The notes under the pieces were generated by a model, which did not search any database, was not told the DNA's origin, and saw nothing but the letters and a program-made list of their open reading frames with translations. Positions 18,456-26,496 of a stretch of 64,000 nucleotides of DNA are shown here, piece after piece. A program made the position numbers and the translations under genes. Source of the DNA: Gammaproteobacteria bacterium (GTDB lineage: Bacteria > Pseudomonadota > Gammaproteobacteria > Pseudomonadales > Azotimanducaceae); contig JAPOWH010000017.1 in assembly GCA_026707735.1 (NCBI GenBank), positions 1 through 64,000 of the forward strand. The letters run 5' to 3'. Each line of letters opens with the position of its first letter. Position 1 is the stretch's first letter.

Positions 18456-19667
18456 GTGAGTTTCTTTGACTGGTGGTACGGTGTCGTAGGTCTGTCCATT
18501 CCATTGGCGGTTCTGTATGTTCTTACCACGACACACATCACATTCATTGCCATCACACTCTATCTTCACAGACATTCAGCCCATCGCTCGCTTGAACTGC
18601 ACCCCGCGCTCTGTCACTTCTTCAGGTTTGTTGTTTGGTTTACCACGGGAATGGTAACAAGGGAATGGACAGCAGTGCATCGCAAGCATCATGCGTCTAC
18701 AGAGACGGAGGAAGATCCGCACAGCCCAGTTATTCACGGCTTAGCAAACATAATCTGGGGAGGATCGGAGTATTACCGCGACGGCATCACCGAGGAGACT
18801 CTTAGGAGGTACGGAAAGGGAACTCCCGACGATTGGATAGAGAGAAATCTTTACTCTCGTTTTCCATGGGTGGGTCTTTCAATTCTTGCGGTGATCGATT
18901 TGCTGCTATTCGGCGTCATTGGAATCATTGTTTGGTCGCTTCAAATGATCTGGACACCCCTTTGGGCTGCAGGGATTGTCAATGGAGTTGGTCATGCATT
19001 CGGCTACCGCAATTTCGAGACTCAGGATGCTTCGAAGAACATCGTTCCGATTGGAATAATGGTGTGTGGAGAGGAGCTCCACAACAATCACCACACATAC
19101 CCCAACTCAGCCCGATTCTCGTTCAAACCTTGGGAGTTTGACCTGGGTTGGCAATATATCCGCCTCCTGAGCTTTCTGAAGTTAGCCAAGCCGCTGCATA
19201 CCGGTCCAGTGGTCGAACGGGTTCGCGACAAGTCCCACATAGACATGGACACCATTTGGGCTGTGGTGAACGATCGTTTCAGGGTAATGGCCAAATATGC
19301 TGACCATGTGGTCAAGCCCATCGTGAAGCGCGAGCAGCTTGTAGCCCAGGGACCACTTCGTCGACTCTTAAGAGGAGCGCGCAAAGTGCTTTGTTCTCAT
19401 CAGCTGGTTCTTAGAGACAGAGAAATAGACAAGATCGACAAGATCACTATGCAGAGCCCTCGTCTGAAGACGATCTACGACCTGCGCCTCGAACTGAACT
19501 CAATTTGGTCGAAGCGTACTGCAAGCGGCGAAGAACTGTTGAGTGCCTTCAAAAAGTGGTGCTCGAGGGCGGAGGCAACCGGAGTCGACGTCCTGCGAAA
19601 CTTTGTCGCGGAGCTCAAGACCTACACGGTCCCACGGATGGCACGGTCGACGTCAACTACATCCTAG
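18456..19667 (+). CDS. Acyl-CoA/acyl-lipid delta-9-type fatty acid desaturase
   Basis: Membrane di-iron desaturase that introduces a double bond into saturated acyl chains. The three histidine boxes are HRHSAHRS (about residue 38), HRKHH (75) and HNNHH (212), with two pairs of hydrophobic segments. Residues 270-403 form a basic, helical C-terminal extension like that of Pseudomonas-type DesA proteins. The GTG start at 18456 follows an AAGGGG-type ribosome-binding site. It diverges from phyH, and its 3' end overlaps the 3' end of argS by 11 bases on the opposite strand. Confidence 0.92.
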   Translation: MSFFDWWYGVVGLSIPLAVLYVLTTTHITFIAITLYLHRHSAHRSLELHPALCHFFRFVVWFTTGMVTREWTAVHRKHHASTETEEDPHSPVIHGLANIIWGGSEYYRDGITEETLRRYGKGTPDDWIERNLYSRFPWVGLSILAVIDLLLFGVIGIIVWSLQMIWTPLWAAGIVNGVGHAFGYRNFETQDASKNIVPIGIMVCGEELHNNHHTYPNSARFSFKPWEFDLGWQYIRLLSFLKLAKPLHTGPVVERVRDKSHIDMDTIWAVVNDRFRVMAKYADHVVKPIVKREQLVAQGPLRRLLRGARKVLCSHQLVLRDREIDKIDKITMQSPRLKTIYDLRLELNSIWSKRTASGEELLSAFKKWCSRAEATGVDVLRNFVAELKTYTVPRMARSTSTTS

Positions 19668-21372
19668 AAGGGGTCGCTATACCTAGGCAGTCGAGTCCAA
19701 TCCGCAGAGTGTTTGCCGTTCGGGCACACAGGGCAAGTCGACTGTCGCGTACTGCGGGAGCAGCATTCAGTACATTGCAGGTTTCGTAGAACCTCGTGAA
19801 GTGAACAGTTAGGTCGTACAAGTAGCTGCACATGTGATGCGCCTTCCGCTCTTCAATTGATTGGTCAACAGCTTCCTGAAACCGCAATAGACGAATTGCG
19901 AGGTCGTGCTCTGCTGGATGTGAGACTGATGCCGATCTCGGGTCGACGTCCTCTTGCTTCACACCGCCTTTGGTGAATATTGCATTTACGCGCGCAAATG
20001 CATACTGAAGATACGGTGCCGTGTTTCCGTCCAAAGCCAGCATGGTGTCCCAATCGAACTTGTAGTCGTGAGTACGATTCTTCGACAGGTCGGCATATTT
20101 GATAGCACCAATTGCGACTTGGTGGGCAATTTCCCGTTTCAAGTCATCGCTCAAGTGGCCACTCTTTTCTTGGACGACTGTTGCAGCACGTGCGATCCCT
20201 TCATCAATAAGATCTGCAAGCAGTATGTTTGCACCTGAACGCGTCTTGAACGGTTCTCCTTTTGAGTTGAGAATGGAGCCAAACACGTGGTGTTCCAATT
20301 TAACTTCAGGTCCAACAAAGCCAGCCTTGCGAGCGACCGCGAAAAGCATTTCAAAGTGCAGGATCTGTCGCGAGTCAGTGAAATAGAGAACCTGATTTGC
20401 TTTCAATTCCTGGGCGCGATATAGCAGCGTCGCCAAGTCGGTAGTGTGGTAGAGATAGCCACCATCAGATTTTTGTACGAGCATTGGTAGCGGGCTTCCG
20501 TCCTTGCGTTTAAATCCCTCCACGAACACGCATTTCGCGCCATCGGATTCGACGAGCATTTCTGCTGATTCAAGCCTCTCTATCACCAGCGACAAATCGT
20601 CGGAATAGGAGCTTTCGCCGCGAATGTCGTCTTCCGTCAGCAGGACGTTGAGCTTTTCGTAAATCTCCTGCATATGAGCCAGCGAGACACTTAGAAACTT
20701 ACGCCAGGTCGCATTTGCTTGTTCGTCCTTGGTCTGAAGTCTCACCACGGCCTCTCTCGCCTTTTCTGCGAAATGCGAGTCTTCGTCGAACCGACGATTT
20801 GCGGCTATGTAGAGCTGTTCAATGTCGGCGAGGGAATTGTCTAGCTGTTCGCTCGAGTCCTGCTCGTCAAGGTATGCAATGAGCTTTCCAAAATTCGTAC
20901 CCCAATCTCCAATGTGATTCTGACGGACAACTTGATACCCTGCGAGCGCAAGCATTCGAGTGATCGAGTCGCCGATTATGGTGCTCCGCAGGTGGCCAAC
21001 GTGTAGCTCTTTCGCGACGTTTGGAGACGAATAGTCCACGACTATTCGTTGAGCGTCTGTATGGGGAGAAGATATTGGTTCTTCTGCGATGCAGCGAGCG
21101 AGGAACTCGTTGCTGAGAGTAATGTTGACGAAACCGGGTCCTGCGACTTGCACATCCTGTGCCACATCGTCGAGCACGCCTGAGGCGACTAAGCGATTGG
21201 CAAGGTTTCGCGGGTTGGTCTTGAGCGTTTTTGCGGCTGACAGCGCAGCATTCGATTGGTAGTCTCCAAACTCTGGTCGCGTTGCCTGTGCAATTAACGC
21301 GCTCGGATCGTCAAGTCCTTCTTGGGCGAGTGCGGACTCGATCCGGAGCGAAATCTCGGTACGGAGATTAAT
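19657..21372 (-). CDS. argS: Arginyl-tRNA synthetase, apparently initiated at ATT
   Basis: Charges tRNA-Arg. The 571-residue frame has the class I HVGH signature (ELHVGHLRSTIIGD), the KMSK-equivalent loop FKTRSGANI and a C-terminal anticodon-binding domain ending GIATPSRM. The ArgS N-terminal Add-1 domain is encoded in 21372-21178 (INLRTEISLRIESAL, RPEFGDYQSNAAL), but no ATG, GTG or TTG is present there. The first such codon, GTG 21177, would delete the domain. The codon aligned with the usual initiator Met is ATT 21372-21370, preceded by AGGA with seven-base spacing and directly by the TAG of the upstream gene in the same frame. Initiation at AUU, or readthrough of that TAG, is implied. Confidence 0.93.
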   Translation of the reverse strand: MNLRTEISLRIESALAQEGLDDPSALIAQATRPEFGDYQSNAALSAAKTLKTNPRNLANRLVASGVLDDVAQDVQVAGPGFVNITLSNEFLARCIAEEPISSPHTDAQRIVVDYSSPNVAKELHVGHLRSTIIGDSITRMLALAGYQVVRQNHIGDWGTNFGKLIAYLDEQDSSEQLDNSLADIEQLYIAANRRFDEDSHFAEKAREAVVRLQTKDEQANATWRKFLSVSLAHMQEIYEKLNVLLTEDDIRGESSYSDDLSLVIERLESAEMLVESDGAKCVFVEGFKRKDGSPLPMLVQKSDGGYLYHTTDLATLLYRAQELKANQVLYFTDSRQILHFEMLFAVARKAGFVGPEVKLEHHVFGSILNSKGEPFKTRSGANILLADLIDEGIARAATVVQEKSGHLSDDLKREIAHQVAIGAIKYADLSKNRTHDYKFDWDTMLALDGNTAPYLQYAFARVNAIFTKGGVKQEDVDPRSASVSHPAEHDLAIRLLRFQEAVDQSIEERKAHHMCSYLYDLTVHFTRFYETCNVLNAAPAVRDSRLALCARTANTLRIGLDCLGIATPSRM

Positions 21373-22017
21373 CTAGGATTCCTGCGCGGCTAGTCGAATC
21401 TTGGTAGCCACTGGTCCACGATCCCCAGATTGAATCTCATAGCTGACCGGCCGTTCCTTTTCAAGCTCTTTGTCGTCTACTCCAGGCTCCAAATTGGTCT
21501 TATGGAAGAATGCCTGTTCCCCTTTTTCGCTCACAACGAATCCATACGATTGGCGGCTGGAATACGATTTGATGCGACCACTAGTACGGTTTGCCGGGCG
21601 GGATTGCGATCTTTGCGAATGCCGTGCGGCTGCTTTAGTTGACCTCGACTGTCGCGAATTCGAGCGAGATGCTGCTCGATCATTTGACGAACCGCGAGGT
21701 TGCGTTCTCTGGTTTGAATTTCTATCTCGCCCGGAGCCTTGCTGAGCTGCTTCAGGCTTGCCTTGCTTTTCCCTACCGGCACGACGGTTTGGCGACTGTG
21801 ACTCGGCGGATGCCGCTCTAGCTGAGTTGGCTCCCTTTGGGACGCGACGGGCGAAGTTGTAGGCAAGTAGGCCTGTCGACAGGCATGCGACGAACACGAG
21901 AATTGCTAAGGAAATGAAGTTGGATGACAGAAATCGGAGTGTGATTTCCGTGATCAATGCGCACCAGAATAGACTAACGCCTGCAAGCGCAGCGAGAAAT
22001 GTAAGTGATCTAGACAT
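21373..22017 (-). CDS. Membrane-anchored cold-shock-domain protein
   Basis: From ATG 22017 the 214 residues hold two hydrophobic segments (about 5-28 and 33-55), a long low-complexity linker rich in Ser, Arg, Gln and Asn (56-145), and a C-terminal OB-fold cold-shock domain. RNP1- and RNP2-like motifs are YGFVVSEKG and QAFFHKTNL. This suggests an RNA-binding domain tethered to the inner membrane. It sits directly upstream of argS, with no bases between its TAG and the argS initiation codon and in the same frame. A TTG at 22035 is an alternative start. Role unknown. Confidence 0.8.
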   Translation of the reverse strand: MSRSLTFLAALAGVSLFWCALITEITLRFLSSNFISLAILVFVACLSTGLLAYNFARRVPKGANSARAASAESQSPNRRAGREKQGKPEAAQQGSGRDRNSNQRTQPRGSSNDRAASRSNSRQSRSTKAAARHSQRSQSRPANRTSGRIKSYSSRQSYGFVVSEKGEQAFFHKTNLEPGVDDKELEKERPVSYEIQSGDRGPVATKIRLAAQES

Positions 22018-22421
22018 GGTAGGCGACTCGAGCAATGGAAAGTTTGCAAGCCAATCCTAGGCTTGCATCAAAATCTAACAGTTATGTGGAGATGGAGCTG
22101 ACAGTGGGGAAATGCTCTTGGAGCTCCCCCCAACAACCAAGCGTCAATCCACATCAGTTCATTAGTCCTTCCTGAGTTCAAAAAGTTGAACCATGCAGGC
22201 GACTTTGCGAAGTATACGTAAGCTCAAGTGCTGTTTGCGAGTCTCCATCTTCGAGAATCGCAAGTGATCCCACCATCTCACAGGAAACGACCAATAGATC
22301 CGGAAAACTGAGGATCGCCAAACCAACTTGATCCCAATTGTTTGGTGATGTCCAATTCGTAGGTCACTAGCTTGTTAGACGCAAACAACCAAGCTGGCAG
22401 GATGTAAGTCTGCCTTCCGAT
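22018..22421. other. 404-base intergenic region between the cyclophilin and cold-shock-domain genes
   Basis: No convincing coding frame on either strand. It contains small inverted repeats: TGCAAGCC/GGCTTGCA at 22045-22052 and 22060-22067 (seven-base loop), GTTCAA-AAAG-TTGAAC at 22176-22191, and GGCAG/CTGCC at 22396-22414. It should hold the promoter of the cold-shock-domain/argS unit. I could not choose a convincing -35/-10 pair. Confidence 0.5.
22396..22414 (-). terminator. Possible terminator after the cyclophilin gene
   Basis: On the minus strand, just after the TGA at 22422, GGCAG pairs with CTGCC around a nine-base loop and is followed by a T-rich stretch rather than a clean T-run. A weak candidate. 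Confidence 0.3.
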
Positions 22422-23051
22422 TCACTTGTCTCGATATCGTTGCGCGCTAATAATCACTACCTTTTCGACGGGAACGTTCTCGAGTTTGACGCCACCTACC
22501 TCTTCGGTCTTCACCTTGAGCTTCTCGATTGCGTGAACAACGTCCATTCCGCGGGTTACCTTGCCAAACACTGCATAGCCGTCTTCACTTTTCGATTTTG
22601 AGTAGTCGAGGAAGCGGTTATCCTTCGTGTTTATGAAGAAATCAGCCGCAGCCGAATCTGGATGGTCGCCGCGAGCCATGGCGACACTGCCCTTAACATT
22701 GCTCAGACCGTTGCTCGCTTCGTTCTTGATTGTGTCCGGAATGTCCCGAGAATTCATGTCTTGATCAAAACTTCCCGCCTGGATGACGAAGTTTCGGTGG
22801 GCGCGATGGAAAATGATTCCGTCGTAGTGGCCGTCGTCCACGAGAGCCAGAAAGTGTTTCACTGTTATGGGAGCGTCCTTCTCGAAGAGCTCCATCATGA
22901 TGGTCCCGTGAGTTGTATCGAACAAGACTTTTGGGTTTTCTTTGGGTTCGTCTGTCACTTCCTCGCCTTCGGTTTCGACATTGTCCTGCGACACGCCAGA
23001 CATTGCCAAAGCAGCGACGATAGCGCAAAGTAGGTTTCGAATCTTTTTCAT
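22422..23051 (-). CDS. Periplasmic cyclophilin-type peptidyl-prolyl isomerase
   Basis: Catalyses proline cis/trans isomerisation during folding. MKKIRNLLCAIVAALAMSGV is a secretion signal, followed by an acidic linker (residues 23-40) and a cyclophilin domain. Typical family segments: TTHGTIMMELFEKDAPITV, the FHRAHRNFVIQAG strand with the catalytic arginine, SVAMAR, and FFINTKDN. 209 residues, PpiA-like. It is divergent from apbE with a 39-base gap. Confidence 0.9.
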   Translation of the reverse strand: MKKIRNLLCAIVAALAMSGVSQDNVETEGEEVTDEPKENPKVLFDTTHGTIMMELFEKDAPITVKHFLALVDDGHYDGIIFHRAHRNFVIQAGSFDQDMNSRDIPDTIKNEASNGLSNVKGSVAMARGDHPDSAAADFFINTKDNRFLDYSKSKSEDGYAVFGKVTRGMDVVHAIEKLKVKTEEVGGVKLENVPVEKVVIISAQRYRDK

Positions 23052-23090
23052 TTTTGAATTGTAGCCCGTTGAGTTATGAGTAATGCATGA

Positions 23091-24194
23091 TTGTCAGCGC
23101 ACAAGTGTGAACCGAGTGAGCCTAAACACGTGCCAGCCCAAACAAGAAAAATAGTCGAGAAGATACCGGTTCAGACAGCACTCTTGGCATCCCTAGGTGT
23201 ATGCATATTGGTCATTGTCCTTGGTTGCCACAATGGCCGCTTCAAGTCGTTCAGCGGCAATACGATGGGAACCTACTATCGCATATCCGTGGTATGTTCA
23301 AGTTTCCCGTCTCGCTCTGTCGTTGAGGACGAATTGCGAAAAGTTGACGAAGTAATGTCAAACTACAGGGATGATTCGCACGTTGCCTCGTTCAACAACT
23401 TTCCTGTTGGCAAGTGGTTTGATGCTCCTCTATCGCTAGTTCATGTCGTGGCAGTAGCTCATCAAGTTAGCGAGATGAGCACTGGGAAGTTTGACATCAC
23501 AGTCGAGCCATTGGTTTCAGCGTGGGGCTTTGGTGCGAAGGATGTAGAGAAACAGCCGACTACGGCAACTGTTGAACGGATAATTGGAAACGTTGACTAT
23601 CGCAAGTTGGAATATCGCACAGAACCGCCTGGATTGCGGAAGTCAAGCCCACTTACGATCGACCTTTCCGGCATTGCTAAAGGATATGGAGTCGATAGGA
23701 TTGCTGATTTGCTCGATGAGTTCGAATGCGGACGTTATCTCGTGGACATTGGTGGGGAAATCCGGGTTAGCGGGCTGAACCAGGCGAACGATGCATGGCA
23801 GATTGGAATTGAAGTGCCGGACGGGTCAGGCAAAGTACACTCAACGATAGAGTTAAGTCACGGAGCAGTTGCGACAACTGGCGACTATAGGAATTTCCGG
23901 GAGTTTGAGGGGCAGAAATATGCACATCTACTCGACCCCACAACTGGTCTGCCGTTAGATCACCGGCTAGCAAGTGTTACCGTCTTCATGCCCACTGCCG
24001 TCGAAGCGGACGCTCTAGCTACAGCACTGTTCGTATTGGGAGAAGAAGCATATGAAGTCGCAGTTGAGAATGAGATCGCGGCAGTGTTCTTGACGTGGAA
24101 CGAGTCGAAACGCGACTACTCTTTGGACAGTACACCGAACATGGACGAACTTAGGCAGACGCGCATAGGCAACCTGCGGGGCCAGGGTAACTGA
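23091..24194 (+). CDS. apbE: ApbE-family FAD:protein FMN transferase lipoprotein
   Basis: Attaches FMN covalently to threonine of periplasmic or membrane flavoproteins. A hydrophobic segment ends in the lipobox VIVLGC, with cysteine 46. The core has GNTMGTYY, GKFDITVEPLVSAWGFG, DLSGIAKGYGVD and HLLDPTTGLP, all diagnostic. The frame opens after a TGA at 23088, so TTG 23091 or GTG 23130 must be the start; the latter gives a more usual signal peptide. The usual partners, nqr or rnf genes, are not in the window. Confidence 0.9.
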   Translation: MSAHKCEPSEPKHVPAQTRKIVEKIPVQTALLASLGVCILVIVLGCHNGRFKSFSGNTMGTYYRISVVCSSFPSRSVVEDELRKVDEVMSNYRDDSHVASFNNFPVGKWFDAPLSLVHVVAVAHQVSEMSTGKFDITVEPLVSAWGFGAKDVEKQPTTATVERIIGNVDYRKLEYRTEPPGLRKSSPLTIDLSGIAKGYGVDRIADLLDEFECGRYLVDIGGEIRVSGLNQANDAWQIGIEVPDGSGKVHSTIELSHGAVATTGDYRNFREFEGQKYAHLLDPTTGLPLDHRLASVTVFMPTAVEADALATALFVLGEEAYEVAVENEIAAVFLTWNESKRDYSLDSTPNMDELRQTRIGNLRGQGN

Positions 24195-24231
24195 AACTGC
24201 TTGGGCTACTAGTACGAATGGGAAATCAATT

Positions 24232-24372
24232 GAGTCGAAGTTGTCGACTCTATCTCACATCGTCGTGGTGTGGTGCAATCCGGGAGGCAGATTGATGCTT
24301 TGGCGAGGTCGCCTTGGCATCATGCAGGAGGAAACCGTAGGAGAAGATTCGGGACCACTACCACGACGATGT
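24232..24372. other. Nested inverted-repeat element, candidate structured RNA or small mobile repeat
   Basis: Three pairings lie between apbE and lolC. GAGTCGA/TCGACTC (24232-24238, 24244-24250) closes a five-base loop. An outer helix of 18 pairs with one bulged base joins 24257-24274 to 24354-24372 (left arm starts ACATCGTCGTGGT). Inside it, TGATGC/GCATCA (24293-24298, 24317-24322) encloses GGCG/CGCC (24302-24305, 24310-24313) with an AGGT tetraloop. No coding frame fits. It could be a 5' leader of lolCDE, a 3' structure of apbE, or a MITE-like repeat. The rest of the 312-base gap shows nothing else I can support. Confidence 0.6.
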
Positions 24373-24506
24373 TCGATCTGCAAGGTCAAAAGAATTGTGG
24401 CAAAACACTCTGTATTAGTAACGGAAGGAAAATGGAGTGATTCACGAGACTAGAGAATCCTTGGCGTCGCAAGCACGTTCACCGTATTGGGATATGTGAG
24501 GATTCA

Positions 24507-25811
24507 GTGAGTCTTCCAATTGCACTGATTATTGGAACGCGCTATGTGCTTTCCCCTCGCGACTTTCTTTCGTCAGTCGCTTCGCTATCTGTTTTAGGCT
24601 TGGCACTGTCGATTGCAGTGCTGCTGGTTGTGCAAGCTGTCCTTTCGGGCTTCGAGTACGAGTTTCGCGAACGAATGCTTGGCACCATGCCGCATGTCGT
24701 CGTGTACGGGACAGGTGCATCGATTGACGAGAAGTACATTCGCGATCAGTCGTCACATATCGAGGGGATTGTCGCTCAGGGCAAGATTATTAGTGGAAAC
24801 GCGCTTGTGGTAGTGCCACCCCGACAAGCTGCCGATGAGTCCAATGGTAACGACCAACTCACACAAAATGATCGAGTCGACAGCTTTGGTAGGGCCCATC
24901 CCGTGGTAGTTGAGGGCATTACACCTGATCCAGACCACTTTGCCCCAAAGTTGCTCAATTACGTATCTGCTAGCCAGGTTGAGAGGCTTCAGTCTGGCGC
25001 ATTCGAAATACTGCTTGGCAAAGCGCTGGGAGAGAAGCTAGGTGTGGGAGCAGGCGACTACGTGACACTCATGCAACCCATCGACCAAATCTCACTGGTT
25101 GGATTCGTGCCAAGACAAAAGCGTGTGCGTGTGGCAGGACTGGTGGAGACCAAAACTTTTATGGATAGGGCCAGTGCATACATGCACATCGAAGATGCCG
25201 CGCGCTTCTTTCGCGGCCGCCAAGCAGTAGTGAGCTATGGAATTACGCTGGATGATCCCTTTCGCGCACGAAGTGTCCATTCGCACTTAGACCGTATCCT
25301 CGCTCGAGGGGATTTCGTAATTCGGAATTGGAGTATAGGCCCGGGCGCTGGTTTTTACGGCGCTATCTTGTCTTCCCGCTATCTGCTTCTTCTTGTTTTT
25401 TCGATGTTGGTAGCTGTCGCTTCGTTCAATTTGGTGTCAACCATTGCAGTCATGGTTTCAGAACGGCGTCGCGACATTGCAGTCTTGAGAACATTGGGTA
25501 GCGAGCGAAAACTGATTTCGATCGCGTTTCTTACTGCTGGATTATCGATATCGATAATCGGCTTGGTGTTGGGTTGCGCGATAGGTGTAGCAATCGGTTG
25601 GCTGCTAGAAATAGGACTTCCGTGGTTTGAGAAACTGACTGGAACCAATCTGCTCTCCCAATACTTCATCCACTCGTTGAAATTGAAGTTTCAGCTATCG
25701 GACTTTATGGTAGTGTTGGCTATAGGATTCAGCTTGTGTTTGCTTGCCGTGGCTATACCAGCAATTCGCGCGACAGCATTGAACCCTACGGAAATCCTGC
25801 GACATGACTGA
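24507..25811 (+). CDS. lolC: Lipoprotein-releasing ABC permease LolC/LolE family, first copy
   Basis: Inner-membrane subunit of the LolCDE machine that extracts outer-membrane lipoproteins and passes them to LolA. The 434 residues show an N-terminal helix, a large periplasmic domain (about 45-265) and three C-terminal helices with the FtsX/MacB core, including SERRRDIAVLRTLGSERKL and a final ATALNPTEILRHD. The start is GTG 24507. It overlaps lolD by eight bases. Confidence 0.93.
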   Translation: MSLPIALIIGTRYVLSPRDFLSSVASLSVLGLALSIAVLLVVQAVLSGFEYEFRERMLGTMPHVVVYGTGASIDEKYIRDQSSHIEGIVAQGKIISGNALVVVPPRQAADESNGNDQLTQNDRVDSFGRAHPVVVEGITPDPDHFAPKLLNYVSASQVERLQSGAFEILLGKALGEKLGVGAGDYVTLMQPIDQISLVGFVPRQKRVRVAGLVETKTFMDRASAYMHIEDAARFFRGRQAVVSYGITLDDPFRARSVHSHLDRILARGDFVIRNWSIGPGAGFYGAILSSRYLLLLVFSMLVAVASFNLVSTIAVMVSERRRDIAVLRTLGSERKLISIAFLTAGLSISIIGLVLGCAIGVAIGWLLEIGLPWFEKLTGTNLLSQYFIHSLKLKFQLSDFMVVLAIGFSLCLLAVAIPAIRATALNPTEILRHD

Positions 25812-26496
25812 AGTTATCGCAGCTCGGAACGTCGAAAAGTCCTACCGCGATGGCGAGAAGACTCTGGCGATACTCCGCGGCGTGAACTTGGTGGTTCACG
25901 AGGGCGAGCAAATTGCAATACTCGGCAGATCGGGCTCTGGCAAGAGCACGCTCCTGCATATATTGGCTGGACTCGACGATCTCGACTCGGGGGAAGTTCT
26001 TGTAGGTTCCGAGTCAATCAGCGCGGCTAACTCCAAGCGTCGCGCAAGGATTCGTGGCGACTTCATGGGTTTCATCTACCAGTTTCACCATCTCTTGCCG
26101 GAGTTCACTGCCGTTGAGAATGTGGCAATGCCTCTATGGCTCAAGGGTGACATTTCGCGTCGCGAAGGCTATCTTCGTGCCGCCGAACTGTTGTCATCAG
26201 TTGGGTTGGGCGACCGATTAAAGCATCTTCCCCACAAACTTTCTGGCGGAGAAAAGCAGCGTGTTGCCGTCGCAAGAGCGCTAGTTGTTGAACCAGCTGT
26301 AGTACTTGGCGACGAAATGACCGGCAATCTTGATTCGGAAAATGCGGAGGGTGTATTGGCACTTATCGAGTCGTTGCGACGAGAGGCTGCCACTGCGTTT
26401 GTGGTGGTCACCCACGATTCTGCAGTGGCAAAACGCATGGAGAGAGTAGTGTTGCTGGAGGACGGTGTTCTACACCCGCATTCAATTGAAGACTAG
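25804..26496 (+). CDS. lolD: Lipoprotein-releasing system ATPase LolD
   Basis: ATP-hydrolysing subunit of LolCDE. The 230 residues have Walker A GRSGSGKST near residue 40, the Q-loop FIYQFHHLLPEF with the LolD-specific FHHLLPEF, signature LSGGEKQR, and Walker B followed by DEMTGNLD. The last motif is usually DEPTGNLD; the Pro-to-Met change is mild. The ATG overlaps lolC, and the end overlaps lolE. Confidence 0.96.
   Translation: MTEVIAARNVEKSYRDGEKTLAILRGVNLVVHEGEQIAILGRSGSGKSTLLHILAGLDDLDSGEVLVGSESISAANSKRRARIRGDFMGFIYQFHHLLPEFTAVENVAMPLWLKGDISRREGYLRAAELLSSVGLGDRLKHLPHKLSGGEKQRVAVARALVVEPAVVLGDEMTGNLDSENAEGVLALIESLRREAATAFVVVTHDSAVAKRMERVVLLEDGVLHPHSIED

Noticed and set aside
22176-22191. 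GTTCAA-AAAG-TTGAAC palindrome as an operator such as a LexA site.
   Set aside because: It resembles Gram-positive style dyads only loosely and does not match the gammaproteobacterial CTG-N10-CAG form; one copy cannot identify a regulator.
24241-24453. A 70-residue ORF between apbE and lolC.
   Set aside because: It runs through the inverted-repeat element, has no good ribosome-binding site and no protein-like composition.
25804-26496. LolD DEMTGNLD in place of DEPTGNLD as a sign of inactivation.
   Set aside because: Walker A, signature and the catalytic Glu are intact; a Pro-to-Met change at that place is unlikely to abolish activity.
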